Assembly (NCBI GenBank): GCA_026389055.1
Contig: JAPLIO010000183.1
Location: forward strand, 1 to 10,449
Direction of reading: 5' to 3'
DNA from: Candidatus Melainabacteria bacterium
GTDB lineage: Bacteria; Cyanobacteriota; Vampirovibrionia; Vampirovibrionales; JAJTHC01
Length of the DNA stretch: 10,449 nt
A program made the translations under genes and the position numbers. Of the stretch, positions 5,923 through 10,449 are shown in pieces. Numbering within the stretch: the first letter of the stretch is position 1; every line of letters begins with the position of its first letter. The notes beneath the pieces are model-generated. The model was not told where the DNA came from. It made no database searches and saw only the letters and a program-made list of their open reading frames with translations.

Positions 5923-6867
5923 TTAAATGATGGTCGATTTTTGGGGTTGTTTTAATTGATGAAACGCTGCGTGAATTTGGTTTGAAATAGCAAACCAATC
6001 CGCCAGTTCGGGGGAATCAATCTTTTGGTGCAATTCTTGCAGCATGGCTATCATTTCTGCTAGTACTTCTCGCATATTATCTGAATTTTCGGTAAAAACA
6101 TCGCCCCACATGGCGTAAGGGGAAGCCGCAATCCGCAATTGGTCATCAATTCCGCCCCCGTGGTTGCCTAGCAGTTTCCCCGGTTCGTAGCGAGAAATTA
6201 AATTGGTTAGCAACACGGCATACAACTGCGGCAGGTGCGACATAAACGCCATGGTGCGGTCATGTTCTTCAGCTGTCATATAAACGGGGTTCACACCAAT
6301 GGCTTTGAGCAGTTGTTCCAAGCGTTGCAAGGTTTCAGACCCAACCAACCCTTCATGGGGGGTTAGTAAAAACCGTTTTCCGAAAAACAACAACGCAGAA
6401 GCATTGCCTAAACCGCCTTTTTCCCGCCCTGCCATGGGGTGCCCGCCCACAAACTGGGAGGGTAGCAGCAATTGCCCCATGGTGGTGATTTTGCGTTTGC
6501 ACGAGCCTAAATCCACCACGGTAACGGAAGGCAAGGCTTGCACTCTGGGGGCGATGGCTTCCAGCAAGGCTTCGTTAATGGTTAAGTGCGAAGCTAAAAC
6601 AATCAACTGGTGCGTGTTAGGCGTGCTAGCGAGTGTTTCCAAAGGCACTTCCGCCAATTGTAGATAAGCTTGGTTAATCCATCGGTTTTTGAGGGCTTGT
6701 TGCACCGTTTCAGCGTGGGCATCCACACCTATCAGCGTGGTATTCGGGTAGCGTTCCCGCAGGGCTAGCATGAAAGAGCCACCAATCAACCCTAAGCCCA
6801 CTACAATAATGGTTTGGTAGGGGCAATCAATCACAAAGGGTTTAGCAATAGCAGAAGACATCATCAT
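5923..6867 (-). CDS. tyrA: Prephenate/arogenate dehydrogenase TyrA
   Basis: This NAD(P)-dependent enzyme oxidatively decarboxylates prephenate or arogenate in tyrosine synthesis, in the cytoplasm. With the start at 6867 it has 314 residues. The Rossmann motif is GLGLIGGS (24-31), and an Asp at 49 at the end of the second strand suggests NAD rather than NADP. GGHPMAG (141-147) and HDRTMAFMSHLPQ (202-214) are the substrate-site blocks of the family. The start is uncertain. In-frame TTG (6930) and ATG (6924) codons would add about 20 residues that look like a signal peptide (hydrophobic run, then AIA-KP), which would be odd for this enzyme. The ATGATGATG cluster at 6859-6867 gives the family's normal N-terminus. 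None has a good Shine-Dalgarno. era follows 47 bp later on the same strand. Confidence 0.88.
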   Translation of the reverse strand: MMMSSAIAKPFVIDCPYQTIIVVGLGLIGGSFMLALRERYPNTTLIGVDAHAETVQQALKNRWINQAYLQLAEVPLETLASTPNTHQLIVLASHLTINEALLEAIAPRVQALPSVTVVDLGSCKRKITTMGQLLLPSQFVGGHPMAGREKGGLGNASALLFFGKRFLLTPHEGLVGSETLQRLEQLLKAIGVNPVYMTAEEHDRTMAFMSHLPQLYAVLLTNLISRYEPGKLLGNHGGGIDDQLRIAASPYAMWGDVFTENSDNMREVLAEMIAMLQELHQKIDSPELADWFAISNQIHAAFHQLKQPQKSTII

Positions 6868-7010
6868 AAATAGGGTGTAAACACTCAAAGCGGTTAGAGG
6901 GACTTGATGCTTTAATCGTGCCATAAACAAAGCAATGATTCAAATAACTAACGTTTGTAAACATCTTTAAAGAAACACTGAAGGTTTTTCGATAAAACAA
7001 TCAAGCGTAT

Positions 7011-7080
7011 TGTCATCTCGAACTTGTCGAGAGATCTCCCTAGAAGGTAAGGAGATTCCTCGGCTACGCTCGGAATGACA
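7011..7080. repeat. 70-bp TGTCAT...ATGACA dispersed palindromic repeat
   Basis: The element starts TGTCATCTCGA and ends TCGGAATGACA, with internal symmetry (GAGATCTCC against GGAGATTCC). Repeats of this form, read on the other strand as TGTCATTCCGAGCG..., are common intergenic elements in many bacterial genomes. This is from memory. It lies between the divergent tyrA and the gene at 7179, and is joined on its right to the 22-bp repeat header at 7087-7108. Confidence 0.7.
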
Positions 7081-7086
7081 AAACAT

Positions 7087-7108
7087 GCTATTTAATCGGT
7101 CAAATGGT
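7087..7108 (-). repeat. 22-bp dispersed repeat header, copy 2
   Basis: On the minus strand this reads ACCATTTGACCGATTAAATA followed by GC. It differs from the copy at 10393-10414 at one position and from the copy at 82-103 at three. Read in this direction, it is followed after 6 bp by the 70-bp palindromic repeat at 7011-7080. Confidence 0.65.
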
Positions 7109-7178
7109 TTAAGTTAGATGATATCTCTTGTCGTGAATTACAGTAACTTAATTTCCCAAGAAAAGAGCTAACATTGTG

Positions 7179-7703
7179 ATGACTTTAGATAAGCCAACGC
7201 AGTACGGAGCGTTTAACCAGCGTGGTAGTAAGCCCTCTGTTAATGGGCTTCAACCATTGACTGGTTCTGCCCCCCTAGTGCCACAACCCATCCTCAAGGC
7301 GGATGACCATGTGCCTGCTAAAGATACCTTTGAAAGAGTTTTAGTACCCCCTGCCCCCAACCAAGCCCTTCAGCGTTCGGGTGTAACGTTTGGCATACCA
7401 AAAGAATTTTTTGAAAAGAATGGTGTTTTAAACAAGGGAGATCTAAATTATTTACGCCTTTTCGTCGCTCGCCTTTTTATTCCAAACAATGATGATATCG
7501 CAGAACTTACTCTAATTGAAAAGTTAGAAAAATCTGGATGGAGAGTGAGAAATGCTCGTAATTTTTTTACAGTAGAACCAACAATTGTTCCAGAAACAGA
7601 AGACGAGATAGCACTATATGAACAACAAACTCAAGAAATAAGAGACTACCTTACTAAAATACTCCCTTCTGCTATGGAACATGGTCAGATAGAAGAATGG
7701 TAA
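7179..7703 (+). CDS. Hypothetical protein with disordered N-terminus and VTFG motif
   Basis: This 174-residue protein is not recognised. Residues 1-65 are rich in Pro, Gln, Ser and Gly and look disordered (TQYGAFNQRG, PLVPQPILK). The motif GVTFGIPKEFF sits at 68-78. The rest (80-174) looks folded and mainly helical, with a WRVRNARNFFTVEP segment (121-134) and an acidic C-terminal helix. The [IV]TFG motif after a disordered N-terminus is shared with the gene at 8021-8503. I chose the ATG at 7179; a GTG directly before it (7176) is the alternative. AGAG (7164-7167) is a weak Shine-Dalgarno. The second half of the gene is visibly more AT-rich than the first, which may reflect a chimeric origin. 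No signal peptide or TM segment is seen. It is convergent with the gene at 8021-8503. Confidence 0.6.
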   Translation: MTLDKPTQYGAFNQRGSKPSVNGLQPLTGSAPLVPQPILKADDHVPAKDTFERVLVPPAPNQALQRSGVTFGIPKEFFEKNGVLNKGDLNYLRLFVARLFIPNNDDIAELTLIEKLEKSGWRVRNARNFFTVEPTIVPETEDEIALYEQQTQEIRDYLTKILPSAMEHGQIEEW

Positions 7704-7873
7704 GTAACTTTGTACGGATTTTTTTATAGCATTTTTCTTCCCACAAAAAAAGATAGCGTCTCCAGATTAAGTGGTGTGTTTTGGTTTGGTACAGAACTAG
7801 TACGAAGTTACGTTACTAAACAAATAAATGATTCTATTATTTTTTGAGTCTGCTAATATATGAGTATCGGTTT

Positions 7874-7914
7874 AAGAAGTCGGTTTGTTTTGTTAACAAA
7901 CAAGGTTACTTCTT
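7874..7914 (+). other. Nested hairpin AAGAAGT / ACTTCTT
   Basis: The outer arms AAGAAGT (7874-7880) and ACTTCTT (7908-7914) enclose the inner arms GTTTGTT (7883-7889) and AACAAAC (7895-7901), with a 5-nt loop. It is followed by a pyrimidine-rich run, not a clean T tract. It could help stop transcription from the gene at 7179 or be part of a small RNA. Confidence 0.5.
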
Positions 7915-7957
7915 TCCCTTATTCTTCTTTTTCTCTCAAACATTACCCTATTCACTC

Positions 7958-7993
7958 AGGATGATTCGCCTTTAATGGCAATCATCCTTTTTT
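7958..7993 (+). terminator. Rho-independent terminator
   Basis: AGGATGATT (7958-7966) pairs with AATCATCCT (7980-7988), and GCC (7968-7970) with GGC (7977-7979), across a 6-nt loop with one bulged C. Five more Ts follow (7989-7993). It ends plus-strand transcription coming from the gene at 7179 or from the stretch after it. On the minus strand no T tract follows. Confidence 0.8.
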
Positions 7994-8020
7994 CTTGGCT
8001 GATAGTTTTATACGCTTATC

Positions 8021-8503
8021 TTAGGCACTATGATCTCGTCGTCCGTTATCTGCAAAATCTTGTGCTATTTTTATTTTATCACTGTATAAGTTTTCCATTA
8101 TTTTCTTTTGCTTACCACTTAATGAATTTAAGGCTTCTGCCTGTTCTGCAGAGCTAATAGGGCTGCCAGTATGTCCCTTTTCTGTCCACTCAGCCCATTG
8201 CTTAAAGGATAGACTTTTTTCATTAGTCGGATTAAAAAAGCCTTGCTCTATTAGTTTATTCACCGTTTCTAAATCATCAGGCGTTAACGAGACTTTTCCA
8301 TTACCCTTATTATAAGTAGGCGTTTCCCCAGTACTACTGAAGCGAGGGGCTGAAAAAGCTGAATTGCTTGCGAATGTGTTTGGTACTTCCCCAAAGGTTA
8401 TCGGGCCATTATTGTTAAGTTTCGGATTACGACTATAATCTATCCCTCCGTATGGATTGTTGCTCATCATACCTGTACTGTTGATGTTATTAAGACTCAT
8501 CAT
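8021..8503 (-). CDS. Hypothetical protein, Asn/Gly-rich N-terminus with ITFG motif
   Basis: This 160-residue protein is not recognised. Residues 1-70 are rich in Asn, Gly, Ser and Pro and look disordered (SNNPYGG, NPKLNNNGP). ITFG is at residues 35-38. From about 72 on it looks helical: SLTPDDLETVNKLIEQGFF (72-90), a Trp-containing helix SFKQWAEWTEKG (99-110), and a charged helix LSGKQKKIMENLY (128-140). SLTPDDLETVNKLI resembles the start of EF-hand-like or cap-type helices, but no calcium loop is visible. AAGGGG (8515-8520) ends 11 nt before the ATG at 8503. TTGGTA-17-TAAATT upstream is a weak promoter candidate close to the MITE-like element at 8551. No signal peptide or TM segment is seen. 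Confidence 0.6.
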   Translation of the reverse strand: MMSLNNINSTGMMSNNPYGGIDYSRNPKLNNNGPITFGEVPNTFASNSAFSAPRFSSTGETPTYNKGNGKVSLTPDDLETVNKLIEQGFFNPTNEKSLSFKQWAEWTEKGHTGSPISSAEQAEALNSLSGKQKKIMENLYSDKIKIAQDFADNGRRDHSA

Positions 8504-8550
8504 GCTTTATTTAGCCCCTTAATTTAATGAACCCCTATTTTCATACCAAG

Positions 8551-8728
8551 CTATAGAGGTTACGGAAAAAGCCCCATTGGGCGTGCTAATTTTGTTACTG
8601 TGCTACTCATTTCGGTTATTTACTAGGTGTAAACGCCCTTATTGCGTTGCTCGTGCCTCATTATCCTTATTGCGTTGCTCGTGCCTCATTATCCCATCCC
8701 ACTGAGACTTTTTCCGTAACCTCTATAG
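8551..8728. mobile_element. 178-bp MITE-like element
   Basis: The ends are perfect 21-bp inverted repeats (8551-8571 and 8708-8728) built on GAGGTTACGGAAAAAG. Taking the repeat to start at GAGG, the flanks are TATA on both sides, which could be a 4-bp target duplication. The interior has no gene but holds a 28-bp tandem duplication at 8637-8692. The left 36 bp (8556-8591) recur in inverse orientation at 1-36. Short length, terminal inverted repeats, a repeated copy and lack of coding potential fit a non-autonomous element moved by a transposase encoded elsewhere. The parent insertion sequence family is not identified. Confidence 0.65.
8637..8692. repeat. Two tandem copies of a 28-bp unit
   Basis: The unit starts CCTTATTGCGTTGCTCGTGC. 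It occurs twice without a gap or mismatch (8637-8664 and 8665-8692), inside the MITE-like element. A perfect match suggests a recent duplication or an assembly artefact. Confidence 0.85.
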
Positions 8729-8817
8729 TAGGATAAAACCCTTTTTTGGTACCTTTGTGCTAGGTATCGTACCCATCTCATCTCAGTTAAAAGTTAGAAT
8801 AGTGCAAAATATCGAAG

Positions 8818-8840
8818 AGGGAGGGTTTTGAACCCTCCCT
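8818..8840. repeat. AGGGAGGGTT hairpin repeat; possible weak terminator for the 8939 gene
   Basis: AGGGAGGGTT (8818-8827) and AACCCTCCCT (8831-8840) form a perfect 10-bp stem with a 3-nt loop. A close relative is at 10431-10449. On the minus strand it follows the gene at 8939-9289, but the sequence after the hairpin (CTTCGATATTTTG) is a poor T tract. Together with the MITE and AT-rich filler, it accounts for most of the gene-free stretch 8504-8938. Confidence 0.6.
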
Positions 8841-8938
8841 ACAACAAATAAATTGAATGTTCAGTAATAGGTTCTTTAGTTATACCCTGCTGTTGGTGCA
8901 CTGGGAAAACCTGTGGAAGGTGTATTCAATGCTATTCT

Positions 8939-9289
8939 TTAATCCGCTTTTGAACTGGTTTTTGAAATGAAACCACTATATACTGCAGGAAAAGCTTTAT
9001 TTTCATTACCCGTTGGTATGCGATAAGGAGGGGCTGTAACTCCTACTATTTCATTACCAGTCGGCACACGATAAGGAGGTGATGTCAACTTACCCCGATT
9101 TTCAATTGCTTCAGCTTCTACTAATTGATAAACATCTTTACCTAATGTTCGTAGCCCCTTTTTCAAACTTGAAACTTCAGTTACTACCCCCCCCGCTTCC
9201 TTTTTAATAGCAAGTTCTACATTATTTCCTGCTGCAGCCAAATGTCCTGCTGCCATAGTTGATACTAAAGAACCCAATAAACTTACCAT
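8939..9289 (-). CDS. Hypothetical small protein with two PPYR-[VI]-PTGNE repeats
   Basis: This 116-residue protein is not recognised. Residues 1-21 are hydrophobic and Ala/Leu/Gly-rich (MVSLLGSLVSTMAAGHLAAA), which could be a membrane or signal segment, but no positive charge comes first. A helical, charged middle follows (22-66). Then come two copies, with a period of 16 residues, of SPPYRVPTGNE (70-80) and APPYRIPTGNE (86-96). The DNA of the repeats matches with scattered third-base changes. AGGAG (9296-9300) ends 6 nt before the ATG, and a near-consensus promoter lies at 9384-9412. After the TAA the same frame stays open for 20 more codons (8879-8938), reading RIALNTPSTGFPSAPTAG and so on, in the style of the repeats. 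The gene may therefore have been longer. Confidence 0.65.
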   Translation of the reverse strand: MVSLLGSLVSTMAAGHLAAAGNNVELAIKKEAGGVVTEVSSLKKGLRTLGKDVYQLVEAEAIENRGKLTSPPYRVPTGNEIVGVTAPPYRIPTGNENKAFPAVYSGFISKTSSKAD

Positions 9290-9383
9290 AAAAAACTCCT
9301 CTTTCCCCTTTGTTGGGGCATAATGTCCTACATAAAATAACTAAGAATCACTATAATCAAGCAAAAGCTTAAATACAGAAATG

Positions 9384-9412
9384 ATATTACCTCAATTGAA
9401 ACAAATTGTCAA
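9384..9412 (-). promoter_or_regulatory. Near-consensus sigma-70 promoter for the 8939-9289 gene
   Basis: On the minus strand a perfect TTGACA (9407-9412) and TAATAT (9384-9389) are 17 bp apart. The start would be near 9376, giving a leader of roughly 87 nt before the ATG at 9289. A CCCC/GGGG pairing at about 9305-9318 lies in the leader near the ribosome site. Confidence 0.65.
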
Positions 9413-9488
9413 GTTTTACTTTGGATAGTTTCCTCTGCTGGAAGGTTTTGCAGGTGGGTCTCTTTTCTGTATCAGCCCGCCTACCCGT

Positions 9489-9767
9489 TTAGGGCAGTAA
9501 AAACAAAATCGTTTCCTGCCAATAGTGGTTGCTCGCCTCAATTTCCAGCTTCATCACCCGTTCAGGCGTTTGCTCATAAACAGATTGCAACACCTCTAAC
9601 GCCTCAAATTCGGCTTCAGGCGTCAAGCCATTTTCCCCATACAAACAAAGAAATAACGGCATCGCACTCAACACAGGTTTAGCAGAACCCTCCCAAGGTT
9701 CCACGGCTTCCGCCAACGCCAAAAACGACGCTTCATAATCAGAAAAACAAGCTAAATTAAAATCCAT
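9489..9767 (-). CDS. Hypothetical small acidic protein
   Basis: This 92-residue protein is not recognised. It is acidic (many Glu, few Lys/Arg) and helical: a first helix DYEASFLALAEAVEPW (10-25), a hydrophobic AMPLFLCLYGENG (35-47), then EAEFEALEVLQSVYEQ (51-66) and EIEASNHYWQETILFLLP at the C-terminus. No signal peptide is seen. AAGGTGG ends 9 nt before the ATG at 9767. TTTAAA (9815-9820) and TATAGT (9792-9797), 17 bp apart on the minus strand, are a reasonable promoter. Codon use matches the core genes. It stands alone between the 8939 gene and divergent gcvH. Confidence 0.6.
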   Translation of the reverse strand: MDFNLACFSDYEASFLALAEAVEPWEGSAKPVLSAMPLFLCLYGENGLTPEAEFEALEVLQSVYEQTPERVMKLEIEASNHYWQETILFLLP

Positions 9768-9791
9768 CGGTATAAACCACCTTCCTCACCT

Positions 9792-9820
9792 ACTATAAAG
9801 CAAACAAAAACCACTTTAAA
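9792..9820 (-). promoter_or_regulatory. Candidate promoter for the 9489-9767 gene
   Basis: On the minus strand TTTAAA (9815-9820) and TATAGT (9792-9797) are separated by 17 bp. The -10 hexamer is one base from consensus and the -35 two. The predicted start lies about 18-20 bp before the ATG at 9767, just upstream of AAGGTGG. Confidence 0.4.
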
Positions 9821-9881
9821 GGCATTGATTTTAGGGTTTTATCCTCTTAAAATAGTATCTCAAGCACTATTGGTATTGTCG

Positions 9882-9925
9882 AATAAGAATAACTCGGTTA
9901 CATTAACACTGAACCCCTTCTTATT
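9882..9925. other. Nested inverted repeat upstream of gcvH
   Basis: AATAAGAA (9882-9889) pairs with TTCTTATT (9918-9925), and inside them GGTT (9896-9899) pairs with AACC (9912-9915). It ends about 65 bp before the gcvH start. Between it and the gene are TATAAA (9967-9972) and a TTATCCACA word (9954-9962). It is too short and simple for a glycine riboswitch. It could be an operator or a leader hairpin. Confidence 0.35.
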
Positions 9926-9989
9926 ACGGCCTTAAGCTATTACCAACCAGTCGTTATCCACAATTGTATAAAAGAAAGCACCCTGCCTT

Positions 9990-10385
9990 ATGATGATGCT
10001 CCATCTCTCAGAAAATGACCCTCTTCTTTTTACCGAAACCCACGAATACGTTCGTATCAGCGAAGACAGAGCCTTCATCGGGCTAAGCGAACCCATTCTG
10101 CAACGCCTAGGCGAAGTAACCCACCTTGAATTGCCAGAAATTGGTAGTGTTCTGCAAGCTGGCGATGTGTTTGCCACGCTAGATACCGTCAACGGCGGAG
10201 AAATTGAACTAACCAGCCCCATTAGTGGCGAAGTAACGGGTGTGAACTCTCAACTAGAAGAAAATCTGCTCCCCTTAACCACCAACCCCTATCAAGATGG
10301 GTGGTTGGTTGAAGTAGCCTTCAGTATACCCGCCGAACTGGAAGACCTAGTACCCCGTAAAGAATACGAAAACGGCTGGGTGTAG
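9990..10385 (+). CDS. gcvH: GcvH-like protein lacking the lipoyl lysine
   Basis: Glycine cleavage H protein normally carries lipoate on one lysine and shuttles the aminomethyl group between the P, T and L proteins. This 131-residue protein matches the family throughout: ETHEYVRI (16-23) at the start, a LGEVTHLELPEIGSVLQAGD block (40-59), PISGEVTGVN (77-86), and NPYQDGWLVEV (99-109) near the end. The attachment loop, usually ESVKAVSD, reads DTVNGGEIE (65-73). Asn68 or Gly69 stands where the lysine should be, and there is no lysine anywhere in the loop. It should not be lipoylated at the usual site. Three ATG codons in a row (9990-9998) make the start ambiguous by two residues; no strong Shine-Dalgarno is visible. 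No gcvP or gcvT is adjacent. It may be a paralogue with a non-catalytic role. Confidence 0.85.
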   Translation: MMMLHLSENDPLLFTETHEYVRISEDRAFIGLSEPILQRLGEVTHLELPEIGSVLQAGDVFATLDTVNGGEIELTSPISGEVTGVNSQLEENLLPLTTNPYQDGWLVEVAFSIPAELEDLVPRKEYENGWV

Positions 10386-10392
10386 CTATAAT

Positions 10393-10449
10393 ACCAATTG
10401 ACCGATTAAATAGCGTAACATCTTGGAGCGGGAGGGTTTGAAACCCTCC
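10393..10449 (+). repeat. Dispersed repeat: 22-bp header copy 3 plus GGAGGG hairpin, cut by the window
   Basis: The header ACCAATTGACCGATTAAATA followed by GC (10393-10414) is the third copy in the window. After 16 bp comes GGAGGGTTT (10431-10439), pairing with AAACCCTCC (10441-10449) around a single G. The hairpin resembles the one at 8818-8840 and reaches the last base. It begins 7 bp after the gcvH stop codon. No T tract is visible within the window, so terminator function cannot be judged. Confidence 0.65.

Larger units (their letters stand above)
7704..7993 (+). other. Gene-free stretch with two tandem hairpins
   Basis: This stretch and the next 27 bp separate two convergent genes. After about 170 bp of AT-rich DNA without clear coding potential there is a nested hairpin at 7874-7914, then the terminator at 7958-7993. 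Weak promoter-like hexamers, such as TTACTA and TATTAT with 16 bp between them, lie upstream of the hairpins. They leave open a short structured RNA. Confidence 0.4.

Noticed and set aside
5663..5930. Two plus-strand frames opposite the 5' part of era
   Set aside because: Both are antisense to the GTPase domain and to the Lys/Pro-rich extension of era. Their Phe- and Gly-rich sequence is the mirror of those codons.
6299..6667. Plus-strand 122-residue frame opposite tyrA
   Set aside because: It lies wholly antisense to the conserved part of tyrA and has the composition of a shadow frame.
6868..6930. Signal peptide on TyrA using the TTG at 6930 or ATG at 6924
   Set aside because: The hydrophobic run followed by AIA-KP looks like a signal sequence, but an exported NAD-dependent TyrA would be unexpected and the ATG cluster at 6859-6867 gives the normal family N-terminus.
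7975..8157. Plus-strand 60-residue hydrophobic frame
   Set aside because: It starts inside the terminator hairpin and overlaps the 8021-8503 gene antisense. There is no ribosome site, and the hydrophobicity follows from reading the opposite strand of a polar gene.
8637..8692. CRISPR-like direct repeat
   Set aside because: There are only two copies, directly adjacent with no spacer, and no cas genes.
9954..9962. Perfect TTATCCACA DnaA-box word upstream of gcvH, considered as an origin or DnaA-controlled promoter
   Set aside because: It is a single copy with no cluster of further boxes, no AT-rich unwinding region and no replication gene nearby. One match by chance in 10 kb on two strands is not surprising.
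9842..9989. Glycine riboswitch upstream of gcvH
   Set aside because: The leader is short and shows only a simple nested hairpin. The conserved purine-rich core of glycine aptamers is absent.
9932..10222. Minus-strand 96-residue frame opposite gcvH
   Set aside because: It is antisense to a clear GcvH-family gene, low in recognisable structure, and has no ribosome site or partner.

Overview
This window looks like a piece of bacterial chromosome of moderate GC content. Ordinary housekeeping genes alternate with short accessory stretches full of repeats. The lineage cannot be fixed from sequence alone. A cyanobacteria-related, non-photosynthetic group such as Vampirovibrionia is a loose guess, based only on the general look of the housekeeping proteins and of the small Asn/Gly-rich proteins carrying a TFG motif.

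Layout. Positions 1-221 hold the end of a repeat element that runs off the window and an 88-bp palindromic repeat. Positions 222-3599 are a minus-strand operon: pcrA/uvrD-type helicase, then a HIT-family protein, then tadA (tRNA adenosine deaminase). Positions 3600-4822 are an accessory interval. It holds a possible gene remnant, an AT-rich plus-strand gene of the DUF6680 type, and a compact locus with the layout of a type I toxin-antitoxin system. That locus has a 25-residue amphipathic hydrophobic peptide on the minus strand (4552-4629) with a perfect Shine-Dalgarno, its own promoter and terminator, and a candidate antisense RNA on the plus strand ending at a strong terminator over the peptide's leader. 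Positions 4823-6867 are a second minus-strand operon, tyrA then era.

Positions 6868-10449 are mostly accessory. They contain two dispersed repeats, two small proteins (7179-7703 plus; 8021-8503 minus) that share an [IV]TFG motif after a disordered N-terminus and converge on two hairpins, a 178-bp MITE-like element (8551-8728), two further small minus-strand hypothetical genes (8939-9289, 9489-9767), and a plus-strand gcvH-like gene (9990-10385) that has lost the lipoyl-accepting lysine. The window ends in another copy of a dispersed repeat.

How the genes relate. The pcrA-HIT-tadA and tyrA-era groups are ordinary co-transcribed core genes without an obvious shared pathway. The most notable items are the TisB-like type I toxin-antitoxin candidate at 4500-4797, the lysine-less GcvH, the MITE with a 36-bp inverted match at the left window edge, and a 22-bp repeat header found three times in front of three unrelated palindromes. 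All functional statements come from reading the sequence by eye; no database search was run.
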